Positions 32,897-41,743 of a stretch of 41,850 bases of DNA are shown piece by piece (within the stretch, counting starts at the first letter, position 1; each line of letters starts with the position of its first letter). The notes below the pieces were generated by a model, which made no database searches, was not told where the DNA came from, and worked only from the letters and a program-made list of their open reading frames with translations. This DNA is from an uncultured Clostridium sp. (GTDB taxonomy: Bacteria; Bacillota; Clostridia; Lachnospirales; Lachnospiraceae). Both the position numbers and the translations under genes were made by a program. The stretch lies in NCBI GenBank assembly GCA_946553025.1, contig CAMNRM010000043.1, forward strand, positions 1-41,850, in the 5' to 3' direction.

Positions 32897-33409
32897 ATGA
32901 GCGAAAGAAAACAAATGATTTTTTTGTTTATGGGTTTATTTGCAGAAATTTTAATTATTTATTCTATTGTAAAAGATGACATAGGAATTTATTGCAGAAA
33001 TTATTATAGTGTAGTAAATTATGCGGATAATAAGTCATATGAAGCAATTAAAGATGAAAATGGGCCAATCGATAGGGAAAAAATAATAGATGGAAATTAC
33101 GAATTTAAAACGGAATTTATCTATTATGAAGATGGACGTACTTTTGTATTTTCTATTTTTCCATCAGGTTCAAAAAGGTTCTGCCGTGTTGATGTTACAG
33201 GGGAGCAGTATCGTTTTGGGAGAAAGAAAATAGGTGTTGGAACAAGCCGGAAACAAATTGAAGCAATTTATAAGGGTAAAAATAATAAATATTATGAAAA
33301 CGATAAGCAGATTAATATTATAGAATCTAATACAAGTGTTAGCTTTTATTTTGATGAACAAAATATTGTTTATAAAATTAGTGTCGGTGAGCCTGATATT
33401 TATGAATAA
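32897..33409 (+). CDS. Membrane protein (candidate immunity), copy 2
   Basis: 170 residues. It has the same layout as the 32246 gene but an intact start (MSERKQMIFLFMGLFAEILI anchor; then YCRNYYSVVNYADN, YRFGRKKIGVGTSRKQIEAI, VSFYFDEQNIVYKI). The ATG follows AAAAGGTAAT, which is the retained tail of the lost effector gene. The pair arose by duplication of an effector-immunity unit. No named family is recognised, though the short closing part recalls small surface domains that test ligand ranges. Confidence 0.75.
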   Translation: MSERKQMIFLFMGLFAEILIIYSIVKDDIGIYCRNYYSVVNYADNKSYEAIKDENGPIDREKIIDGNYEFKTEFIYYEDGRTFVFSIFPSGSKRFCRVDVTGEQYRFGRKKIGVGTSRKQIEAIYKGKNNKYYENDKQINIIESNTSVSFYFDEQNIVYKISVGEPDIYE

Positions 33410-33507
33410 ATAGTTGTAAAAAATCATTTTTGGTCATATAAAAGGAAAAATATATATTAAAAAATTTATGTTTAAAAGGCTAATTATATTGTTAGGGAGA
33501 ATGAAAA

Positions 33508-34200
33508 ATGCCAAAGCATATAAAAAATACCATAAGAATTATAATATCTTTCTTCTGTGGGATGTTTTTTGCGTTATTTCTTGTCTGGATTTACAGCAAA
33601 CTTGGGCCTTATGATGTTAGGATAAAGTCATTTACTGAAAACGGCTCTTATGTAGAATACCCTCAAATAAAGGGATTAAAGAATAAGGAAAAGCAGAAAA
33701 AAATCAATTTTCTTTTAAAAGAACAAATTTACCTTGGTGCCAGAGATATGTATTGTCTGCCCTATGTCAGTTTTTCTGATCCTGAATGTGTCTATGATTT
33801 TCATATTGAAGAGGGATTTATCTGTGAGCGGTTTGCCAGTTTTTGTTATAGTTTTAATGTAGAAGGCCATCTGGATTTAGGTGAAGACTCTCTTCCCAAA
33901 GGCAGGAAAAATTATGGTGTTATCATTGATATGGATACAGGAGAAGTACTCAGTAATTCTGGTTTTATGGATATGGATAATCGTTTGCAGTATGATATTG
34001 AAAACTGCAAGCTGGAAAAAGAAGATAAGGATTTGATTTTAAACCGTCTTAATGGAGGTTTCTTATATGAAACCATTTTCTATGTTGATAAAGATAAAAA
34101 TATTGTCTTTTTTTGTGATGAAGAAAGTGTAAAAGTTCCTTATGATGAATTGAAATATGCTATTGATCCGCTTTTTTTCGATAGCTTAAAGAAAGAGTGA
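33508..34200 (+). CDS. Membrane-anchored protein with RsiV/DUF3298-like outside domain
   Basis: 230 residues with an N-terminal membrane segment (IIISFFCGMFFALFLVWIYS). The outside part starts YVEYPQIKGLKNKEKQKKIN, the Y-P-x-(I/F)-x-G-L...K-I-N pattern of DUF4163/DUF3298 domains found in anti-sigma factors such as RsiV and in deacetylases. No cytoplasmic anti-sigma part is present. GGGAGAATG precedes the ATG. A lysozyme-sensing or immunity role is possible but unproven. Confidence 0.6.
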   Translation: MPKHIKNTIRIIISFFCGMFFALFLVWIYSKLGPYDVRIKSFTENGSYVEYPQIKGLKNKEKQKKINFLLKEQIYLGARDMYCLPYVSFSDPECVYDFHIEEGFICERFASFCYSFNVEGHLDLGEDSLPKGRKNYGVIIDMDTGEVLSNSGFMDMDNRLQYDIENCKLEKEDKDLILNRLNGGFLYETIFYVDKDKNIVFFCDEESVKVPYDELKYAIDPLFFDSLKKE

Positions 34201-34277
34201 ATGGAGATTTTAGTTAGTTATGAATGCAAAGAATACAGTAAAAATAAATGATAAAAACCCCCTGGAGGAAACCAAAG

Positions 34278-36299
34278 ATGATGAGAAAACAAAACAGCAC
34301 ATTTAAAACGGCTTTTCTTTCCGAAGCCGGTTCTGGGCTGGAAAATCATGATTATTTTGCTTTTGTGGAACTGGAAGAATACGCCTGTTATGTCCTGGCG
34401 GATGGACTAAATGATTTGCCGGATGCAGAAAGTGCAAGATTGGCGACCCAGACGATCATCCTGGCATTTCAGGAGCATCCGTCGATAAAAAAGCGGGTGA
34501 TTCTTTCTTACCTGCAGAAAGCTAACCGGACACTGGCAGAGGCGAACAGCCGGGAACATTTGAAAGCATCTGTTACGGTTCTTGTGACAAATTATGAGAA
34601 AGCCCGTTATGCTTATGCCGGGAATACTCGTCTGCGGCTTTACCGGGATGGGCTGGTTAAGGAAGAAACGACAGATATGTCCCTGGGAACGGATCTGGTA
34701 AAAAAGGATCGTCTTCCGGACGATGTTCTTTCTCGTCATGAACAGAGAAATAATCTGTATACTTATCTGGGCCAGGGGAGGGGATTTAAGCCTTTTATTT
34801 CAAAGAAAATCCGCTTAAATGACGGGGATTTATTTGCTCTTTACAGCAGAGGAATATGGGAAAACTTAGACGGCGGGGAACTGGATGATGTCTTTGGTGA
34901 AGCCATGGAGGAGCCGCAGAGTTGTCTGGATAATGCAGAGGATCTGCTTCTCTCCCGACAACCGGAGATATTGGAAAATTATACTTTAGCGGCGATTTTT
35001 GTCAATAAAGTATTTCAAGATCCGAACCGAAAACGACGGGTGAAGAAAATTTTAACCATAACATTGATTATCTTTGTGATTATCATAGCAGTAACGCTGA
35101 TTGCCTGGCTAGTGCTTTGCCAGAGGAAGAAAATTTCGGAAGAACTGGAAAGGCGATATACGAATACGATTGAATATATTCAGGATGATAATTTCCTGCG
35201 TGCCGGGGAGGAATGTAAAGAAGCCCTTGGACTTGCTGAAAAGCTGAGGGATAAGAAGCGGGTACAGGAAATTTCGGACTATCAGAAGCTGATTGAGGCA
35301 ATGGGAACAGCAGAGGAAGCCTTTGGAAAAGGAGAGTATGAAACAGCCCGGGACAGCTATCTGACAGCCAGAGAACGTTCTCGCTATGCAGATCGTATTG
35401 CCGACAGCTATATTGAAAAACGGCTTCAGGTGATTGCCGATTATCTTTCTGTTTTTGACTATATTCAGTTAGGAGATACACTGGTTTCGCAGGGAGATTA
35501 TCTCAGGGCGGAAGAAAAATATCTTCAGGCCAGGAGCCTGGCAACCCGTGTACATTTTGAAGAGGGCAGAAAGGACGCAATGGATTGTCTGGAAGCACTT
35601 TACACAAGCCGTAACCAGGCCGAAGAGGAAGATGTGCAGGAGGCAAAAGAGAAGGCTTCGACGGAAACCGGGGCAGCGCAGTTGGCTTCGGAGGGGGATA
35701 AGGCATTTGCCCAGGGGGATTACGAAGGGGCGAAGACGTATTATACCATGGCGCTGGAGAAGTATCAGGAGCTGGGCGATGAGGCTCATGCCGGGCTGAT
35801 TCAGACGAAAATGGATTCCAGCGGACAAAAGGCCGCAGAGAATAAGATGAAGGAACAGCAGGCAGAAGATTATGTGCTTGCCGGAAAACAGCAGGAGGCT
35901 GCAGGGGATAGGCTGGAGGCAAAAAAGCAGTATTTATTTGCAAAAAATCTATACCGGGAATTAAAGCTGGATGATAAGGTGATTGAGGTTGACGGGCTTC
36001 TTGAGGTGTTGGATACGGCGCTGGAACAGGAAAAAGATCAGGAAACGCAGATGGAAGGTAAAGGAGAGCAAAAAAGCCAGGAAACAGAATCTGACGATGC
36101 GATAGAACCAGGAAATTTTGCAGAGTCGGGCTATTCTGCGGAATCAGGAAATCCGGCAGAACCTGCTTATTCGACGGCACCAGAGAGATCGACAGTTCCA
36201 GTACAATCTGTAGAGTCAGGACAGGCAGGAATAGTAGAAGGAGCAGGTATGGGAAGTGTACAGCCGACAGAAGGTATCGGGGTGGGCCCTGGATGGTAA
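34278..36299 (+). CDS. PP2C-like pseudophosphatase with membrane segment and TPR-like region
   Basis: 673 residues from ATG 34278, nine bases after CTGGAGG. Residues 1-245 are PP2C-like: ENHDYFAF (D25), VLADGLND (D42, G43), YAYAGNTRLRLYRDG and YTYLGQ. However, the S-D-G metal motif reads Y-S-R-G (R191) and the last D-N reads E-N (E233), so the second metal site is probably lost. A membrane segment follows (about 258-280), then tetratricopeptide-like helices (about 290-600: GDTLVSQGDYLRAEEKYLQA, EGDKAFAQGDYEGAKTYY). The tail is rich in Pro, Glu and Ser. It probably acts as a membrane-bound scaffold or phospho-sensor for the injection system. A broken, more canonical PP2C gene lies at 18899. 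Confidence 0.82.
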   Translation: MMRKQNSTFKTAFLSEAGSGLENHDYFAFVELEEYACYVLADGLNDLPDAESARLATQTIILAFQEHPSIKKRVILSYLQKANRTLAEANSREHLKASVTVLVTNYEKARYAYAGNTRLRLYRDGLVKEETTDMSLGTDLVKKDRLPDDVLSRHEQRNNLYTYLGQGRGFKPFISKKIRLNDGDLFALYSRGIWENLDGGELDDVFGEAMEEPQSCLDNAEDLLLSRQPEILENYTLAAIFVNKVFQDPNRKRRVKKILTITLIIFVIIIAVTLIAWLVLCQRKKISEELERRYTNTIEYIQDDNFLRAGEECKEALGLAEKLRDKKRVQEISDYQKLIEAMGTAEEAFGKGEYETARDSYLTARERSRYADRIADSYIEKRLQVIADYLSVFDYIQLGDTLVSQGDYLRAEEKYLQARSLATRVHFEEGRKDAMDCLEALYTSRNQAEEEDVQEAKEKASTETGAAQLASEGDKAFAQGDYEGAKTYYTMALEKYQELGDEAHAGLIQTKMDSSGQKAAENKMKEQQAEDYVLAGKQQEAAGDRLEAKKQYLFAKNLYRELKLDDKVIEVDGLLEVLDTALEQEKDQETQMEGKGEQKSQETESDDAIEPGNFAESGYSAESGNPAEPAYSTAPERSTVPVQSVESGQAGIVEGAGMGSVQPTEGIGVGPGW

Positions 36300-36312
36300 T
36301 GGGAGGAAGTTT

Positions 36313-37683
36313 ATGGAGAAGCAGTTAAAAGAAAATTCGGTGTCCTTACTTCGGGAATATCCTTTTGATTTTCAGCGCTATATTGAGGTGCGGCTTCGGG
36401 AAATCGATGATTTAGAGGAAAGGCGCTTTGCGAAGGAAGTTCTGTTACACGGATTGGGAAAGGCGATTTCCTGCATGGAGGAAAAATATATACAGCTTGA
36501 GCGGCGCATTCTGGATGAAATGGAGATTGCTGCAAATCAGTATGAAACGGTGATGACCATTATCCGGCGGGAACACTATGATCCGGCGAACGGAACGCTT
36601 TATCCGGTGAGTATGTTGGATTTGGATCGGGAAAGGCTGGCAGAGGAATATAGAGAGGATAATCGGTGTTATCTGGGAACAATTTTTCTGGAGGCAGATG
36701 ATGCAGGGCAGCAGAAATTTGCAGCATTGGGTAGTTTTTCGGGAAAGTTAAACGGGCAGGGAATTCAGGTTTTTGCTGTTTACTCTAAACGTTATCAGGA
36801 AGCTGTAGAAACGCTGTACAAGGTTTTCCAGGATAATCGTATTCCCTGGCAAACGGTACATACGGGGTATTTGGATAAGTTTTATGATATTTACATGGAT
36901 ATTTCTGAAAAACCACTGAAAGAAGGAGGGGATGGAGAAGAGAATCGTCCTTTCCGGTATGATCTGGCTGATGTGGAAATTGATTTTGGGATAATGGATG
37001 CATGGATTCAAAGGGATGTAATTCCTCTCTGGAACATCGAATGGATAGATTTTGACAGTGCAGATTTTATGGTTCCCTGTATCGATGGAATCTATTATGA
37101 GCATGAATTTTTGCTGAATGACCGGGCGGAAGAAGACGGATATATGATTCAGGCCAATGAGGATATTTTGGAAATCCGGCATGAAAAAAAGAAAATTGTT
37201 ATCAAATCCTCGCAGGAAATTTTTGAGAGATGGAAGGCTTTGCACATCATTCACCTCCCCGCAGTCCGTTCCCTGGATTATGACGCGCCAATGTTAAGTA
37301 ATCATAAAAAAGAGTCGTTTATCCGCAGATATGCACAGAAGCAGAGCGTCCCGTTAATGACCAGGGCAGATTTATTTCGTCGGGTGATGGAACTGGATAT
37401 CGGAGATTTTATCGAATTGCAGGATATTGAAGTGGGGGAGATGGGGGAAATGAATATAGGTCAGGAAATACTGCGGGAAAACCGGAAGATTTATTTTGCA
37501 GAAAAAGAAATAAATGGTTTTGCCTGTGAGGAGTTGTTTCCTATGGAGAGCCGAAGAACCTTACTCTTAAAGTTTCAGGAAAAACAGCCGGGGCATTATC
37601 TGAATGGAAGTATGGTGCGTTTTGTGGTTTCACAGATGCAGTTGGAAATCAATGAATATCGCTGCGTGGGGGTGATTTTGTGA
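36313..37683 (+). CDS. Conserved injection-locus protein ('normocyte-binding protein' type)
   Basis: 456 residues from ATG 36313, chosen for GGGAGGAAG at proper spacing; the frame is open upstream inside the previous gene. Helical N-terminus (FDFQRYIEVRLREIDDLEER), a central beta-rich part, and a short C-terminal strand block. From memory, homologues in Clostridia carry the uninformative name 'normocyte-binding protein' and lie beside VgrG, FHA and PP2C genes. A baseplate or assembly role is likely only from context. It overlaps the next gene by four bases. Confidence 0.65.
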   Translation: MEKQLKENSVSLLREYPFDFQRYIEVRLREIDDLEERRFAKEVLLHGLGKAISCMEEKYIQLERRILDEMEIAANQYETVMTIIRREHYDPANGTLYPVSMLDLDRERLAEEYREDNRCYLGTIFLEADDAGQQKFAALGSFSGKLNGQGIQVFAVYSKRYQEAVETLYKVFQDNRIPWQTVHTGYLDKFYDIYMDISEKPLKEGGDGEENRPFRYDLADVEIDFGIMDAWIQRDVIPLWNIEWIDFDSADFMVPCIDGIYYEHEFLLNDRAEEDGYMIQANEDILEIRHEKKKIVIKSSQEIFERWKALHIIHLPAVRSLDYDAPMLSNHKKESFIRRYAQKQSVPLMTRADLFRRVMELDIGDFIELQDIEVGEMGEMNIGQEILRENRKIYFAEKEINGFACEELFPMESRRTLLLKFQEKQPGHYLNGSMVRFVVSQMQLEINEYRCVGVIL

Positions 37684-38381
37684 ATTACGCATGGGAAGCG
37701 GCACTGGCGGCTGACGGTTCAGGGGTTTTAAGGGAAGAACTACGCTTTGTTCCTGCGTGTGGGAGCAGTCCCTATACGGAAATCGTACAGGAAAATATTA
37801 ATGGTCAGGAGATAGAAAATCCAGAGATAAAATTAAATCCGCTGTATCGTTTTGCCCGGGAGTTCTCTGCGATGTTTGATGCAAACTTGGAAGGGTTTGA
37901 AAAAACAAGAGAAATTTTCTTTGACAGTTTTATGCATTATATGGTACAGATGGATCTTCGCCAGGGTATGTCGAAACAGGAGTATGCGATGGACGGTCTT
38001 CTTCGTGATTTAGCAGATGGTGTGTGTGGAAATTGGGCAGCAGAGGCGGTAAGGCAGTTTCGGCAGTTGGGGAAGGACAAGCTGAATTCGATTCTTCGGC
38101 TGGTGGTGAGGCTGTACCAGTGCGGCAGTTCGGTTTATTTATTTAAAGAAGCTGTACTGTGCATTTATCCAAAAGCATTTATCTATACCCACAATGAAGG
38201 AGATCGTGAGGTTTTAGTCTATCTGGGGATGAAAAAGACCGAAGAGGAACAAAAAAGGCTGGAGTTTTTGCAGGGACTGTTTCTCTCGGTAGATATTTCG
38301 ATGTGTTTGTTTTGGGAACATCATTTTGGGATTATGGGGATAGATGAAACGATGGTGATGGGGGAAATGGTGGTATTTTAG
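37680..38381 (+). CDS. Conserved injection-locus protein ('iron-dependent peroxidase' type)
   Basis: 233 residues from GTG 37680, which overlaps the previous stop (GTGA). Largely helical, with LNPLYRFAREFSAMFDANLE, RLVVRLYQCGSSVYLF and a strong closing segment FLQGLFLSVDISMCLFWEHH. Homologues are often mislabelled 'iron-dependent peroxidase'; no haem or metal motif is visible to support that. Tight coupling to the 36313 gene suggests they form one complex, perhaps in the baseplate. Confidence 0.65.
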   Translation: MNYAWEAALAADGSGVLREELRFVPACGSSPYTEIVQENINGQEIENPEIKLNPLYRFAREFSAMFDANLEGFEKTREIFFDSFMHYMVQMDLRQGMSKQEYAMDGLLRDLADGVCGNWAAEAVRQFRQLGKDKLNSILRLVVRLYQCGSSVYLFKEAVLCIYPKAFIYTHNEGDREVLVYLGMKKTEEEQKRLEFLQGLFLSVDISMCLFWEHHFGIMGIDETMVMGEMVVF

Positions 38382-38422
38382 ATAATGAAAAATATGAGGA
38401 TGATAGAATACGGGGAAATATT

Positions 38423-39988
38423 ATGGATATTATTTTGTTATTTATAATAAAAATAGCTATTCTTTCAAGTGTTAATTTAAAAAGTTCTGATATAGAAGTA
38501 AATGAAAGTTCTATTGTTATTCGTGAATTAAGTGATGAGTATAAGGATAAAAAGAACCAAATCGAAGATGCATATGGGGAGATAATTAATCAATATATTG
38601 ATGCGGTAAAAAATAATTATTATTTTGATATTCGCAGAACCAATGAAGATTTATTTAGAGAAAAATTTGGTCCGGATTTTAATCAAAAACTTTTAATGAA
38701 TTTATGGGCGCGAGGTGATAATGCGTATGACTTTCAAGTATTTTATGGGTTTAAAGATGTAGATCATAATGGAATTCCGGAATTATTTATAGGTTCTTCC
38801 AATGGAATTGATAGTATGATTTTTTATGATATTTATACATTTGATGGAACAAAAGCAGTAAATCCTTTTGATGAAATTTTTGAAGACTCTGACTTTGGAT
38901 ACAGAAACTATTTATATCTTTATACCGATGGAATTCTAGCACAAAACTGGGTAAATAGTGGCTCTAATTCCGGATGGAGTTTTTACCGATTTAAAGATAA
39001 TGGAGTAAATATTGAGTTAATTGATGTGATATCACAAGACTATAACTATGAAGGAGAACTTTGTTTTTTTCACCATATGGATTGGTTGTCGGAACGTTTT
39101 AAACATGATTATGAAGGCAAGATAAGAATAAGTTATAAGGAATACTCACAAATCTATAATAAATATATTGGAGGTGGAGAAGATAAAATTTTCTGGAATA
39201 AAATCTGTGACATGGAAAAAGTAAATATGGAAGGACAAACACAATTAAAAGAAGAACTTGAGAGATATATCGATCGAACCATGGATAGATATATAAAGGA
39301 TAATCACGAGGAACTCAGGCAAATAAATCTTAAAAAGCTTAAAGCCTATTATGAAAAAAAAGGTAAACTAAAAAAAGCTTATGGAGAACTTATTGATGCT
39401 TATCTGGAGGCAGTAAAAAATAATTTTTATCAAGAACTGAAAGAAAGAGATATGAAGTCTTATGAAATGCGGCTTGAATCATATCTAAGCAGACAAATTA
39501 TGGAGGATTCAGCGTTATATAAGGAAAAATGCTATGATTATCGTATCTATTGTGCAGCAAATGATATTGATGAAAACGGAATTCCAGAACTTCTTATAGG
39601 TGCATCTAATGGCATTGATGGAATTTATTTTTATGACATGGTAACATTTAATGGAGAAAAAATAATAAAATTATTTGATGAATCGGATTATGTGCATGGA
39701 AGGAAAAAAGAATTATTTTTATCCACAGATGGAATATTTGTAATTAGGTCGGATGAGGGAGAGAAGGGATTAAAAACAGAATTTTATAAGCTTTCATCGG
39801 ATGGATGGCATGTTGAATTTATTGAAAGTATTTCTTACAAAGTGGATGATAGTGGACAAAAAGATTATTATAGAAATAAGAATGGGGAGTATAAGATATC
39901 TTGGGAATTATATTCATTAATATCAGAAGAATACCCAATAAGATCTGTTGATGGTAGTAGCATGATTAAGAAAATATCAAACAAATAA
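38423..39988 (+). CDS. Long exported protein with two D-x-D-x-N-G-x-P-E-L repeats, copy 1
   Basis: 521 residues from ATG 38423 (GGGGAAA upstream). A short hydrophobic start (IILLFIIKIAILSS) may act as signal peptide or anchor. The protein has an internal duplication of about 250 residues, each half with a helix (KNQIEDAYGEIINQYIDAVK and KGKLKKAYGELIDAYLEAVK) followed by a calcium-loop-like repeat (DVDHNGIPELFIGSSNGID and DIDENGIPELLIGASNGID). The loops resemble FG-GAP/EF-hand-like motifs of surface proteins. The function is unknown. A near-copy follows at 40175. Confidence 0.75.
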   Translation: MDIILLFIIKIAILSSVNLKSSDIEVNESSIVIRELSDEYKDKKNQIEDAYGEIINQYIDAVKNNYYFDIRRTNEDLFREKFGPDFNQKLLMNLWARGDNAYDFQVFYGFKDVDHNGIPELFIGSSNGIDSMIFYDIYTFDGTKAVNPFDEIFEDSDFGYRNYLYLYTDGILAQNWVNSGSNSGWSFYRFKDNGVNIELIDVISQDYNYEGELCFFHHMDWLSERFKHDYEGKIRISYKEYSQIYNKYIGGGEDKIFWNKICDMEKVNMEGQTQLKEELERYIDRTMDRYIKDNHEELRQINLKKLKAYYEKKGKLKKAYGELIDAYLEAVKNNFYQELKERDMKSYEMRLESYLSRQIMEDSALYKEKCYDYRIYCAANDIDENGIPELLIGASNGIDGIYFYDMVTFNGEKIIKLFDESDYVHGRKKELFLSTDGIFVIRSDEGEKGLKTEFYKLSSDGWHVEFIESISYKVDDSGQKDYYRNKNGEYKISWELYSLISEEYPIRSVDGSSMIKKISNK

Positions 39989-40174
39989 CTGTAAGAAAAA
40001 TTGAAGATTGAGTTAAAAATTCAGTTTTGAATAATAAAGCTATTGGTGTTCAATTACTAAAATTACAAAATGATAAATTGTGAAAATAAAATTTCATAAT
40101 GATGTACCATAAAAATGAAAAAATGGAGAGATATATTTCAAATGTTAAATTATACAGGATAAGGAAAAATAAAT

Positions 40175-41743
40175 ATGAATATTATTTTATTGTATATAAT
40201 GAAAATGGTTATTTTTTCAAGTTTTAGTTTGAATAAAGCAGATACAGAGGTAAATGAAAGTCATATTGTTATTCGTGAATTAAGTGATGAGTATAAGGAT
40301 AAAAAGAACCAAATCGAAGATGCATATGGGGAGATAATTAATCAATATGTTGATGCAGTAAAAAATAATTATTATTTAGATACACGCAGAATAGATGAAG
40401 GATTATTTAGAGAAAAATTTGGTCCAGATGTAAACCAAAGCTTAATAATGGATTTATGGGCGTTAAATAGTAATCCGTATGATTTTCAAATGTACTATGG
40501 GCTTAAGGATGTAGATCACAATGGAATTCCGGAATTGTTTATAGGTTCTTCCAATGGAATTGATAGTATGATTTTTTATGATATTTATACATTTGATGGA
40601 ACAAAAGCAGTAAATCCATTTGATGAAATTTTTGAAGACTCTGAGTTTGGATACAGAGATTATTTATATCTTTATTCTGATGGAATTCTAGCAGAAAGAT
40701 GGGTAAATAGCAGTGCTAATTCCGGATGGAGTTTTTACCAATTTAAAGATAATGGAGTAAATATTGAGTTACTTGATGTGATATCACATGACTATAACTA
40801 TGAAGGAGAATTTTGTTATTTTCATCATATGGATTGGTTATCGGAACTTTATAAACATGATTATGAAGGCAAGATAAGAATAAGTTATAAGGAATACTCA
40901 CAAATCTATAATAAATATATTGGAGGTGGAGAAGATAAAATTTTCTGGAATAAAATCTGTGACATGGAAAAAGTAAATATGGAAGGACAAACACAATTAA
41001 AAGAAGAACTTGAGAGATATATCGATCGAACCATGGATAGATATATAAAGGATAATCACGAGGAACTCAGGCAAATAAATCTTAAAAAGCTTAAAGCCTA
41101 TTATGAAAAAAAAGGTAAACTAAAAAAAGCTTATGAAAAACTTATTGATGCTTACCTGGAGGCAATAGAAAATAATTTTTATCAAGAACGGAAGGAAAGA
41201 GATATGAAGTTTTATAAAATGCAGCTTGAACCCTATCTAAGCAGACAAGTTATGGAGGATTCAGCGTTATATAAGGAAGAATGTTATGATTATCGTATCT
41301 ATTGTACAGTAAAAGATATTGATGAAAACGGTATTCCAGAACTTCTTATAGGTGTATCTAATGGTATTGATGGACTTTATTTTTGTGATATGGTTACATT
41401 TAACGGAGAAAAAATAATAAAATTATTTGACGAATCAAATTATGTGTATGGAAAGAAAAGAGAATTATTTTTATCTTCCGATGGAATATTTGGATTTTGG
41501 TTAGATGAGGGAAAGAAGGAATTAAAAACCGAATTTTATAAGCTTTCATCTGATGGGTGGCATGTTGAATTTATTGAAAGTATTTCTTGCAAATTGGATG
41601 ATGATAGTGGAAAAAAAGTTTATTATCGAAATAAAAATGGTGAATATCAAATATCCCATAAATTATACTCACTGATATTAAAAGAGTACCAAATAAGATC
41701 TGTTGTTGGTAGTTGCATGATTGAGAAAATATCAAACAAATAA
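40175..41743 (+). CDS. Long exported protein with two D-x-D-x-N-G-x-P-E-L repeats, copy 2
   Basis: 522 residues, the same two-half layout as the 38423 gene (DVDHNGIPELFIGSSNGID; DIDENGIPELLIGVSNGID). The middle section, about 40862-41135, appears identical in sequence to 39108-39382 of copy 1, while the ends differ more. This is a sign of recent duplication with local gene conversion. The N-terminal hydrophobic stretch is IILLYIMKMVIFSS. No strong Shine-Dalgarno is visible (AAGGAAAA upstream). Similar flanks on both sides suggest a further copy beyond the window. Confidence 0.75.
   Translation: MNIILLYIMKMVIFSSFSLNKADTEVNESHIVIRELSDEYKDKKNQIEDAYGEIINQYVDAVKNNYYLDTRRIDEGLFREKFGPDVNQSLIMDLWALNSNPYDFQMYYGLKDVDHNGIPELFIGSSNGIDSMIFYDIYTFDGTKAVNPFDEIFEDSEFGYRDYLYLYSDGILAERWVNSSANSGWSFYQFKDNGVNIELLDVISHDYNYEGEFCYFHHMDWLSELYKHDYEGKIRISYKEYSQIYNKYIGGGEDKIFWNKICDMEKVNMEGQTQLKEELERYIDRTMDRYIKDNHEELRQINLKKLKAYYEKKGKLKKAYEKLIDAYLEAIENNFYQERKERDMKFYKMQLEPYLSRQVMEDSALYKEECYDYRIYCTVKDIDENGIPELLIGVSNGIDGLYFCDMVTFNGEKIIKLFDESNYVYGKKRELFLSSDGIFGFWLDEGKKELKTEFYKLSSDGWHVEFIESISCKLDDDSGKKVYYRNKNGEYQISHKLYSLILKEYQIRSVVGSCMIEKISNK

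Noticed and set aside
35503-36180. 225-codon minus-strand open frame inside the pseudophosphatase gene
   Set aside because: It is Pro-rich and lies opposite the repeat and tail region of a clear plus-strand gene. It has no start signal and no family.
37680-38381. Iron-dependent peroxidase
   Set aside because: The label is known from similar proteins, but no haem- or metal-binding motif is visible.
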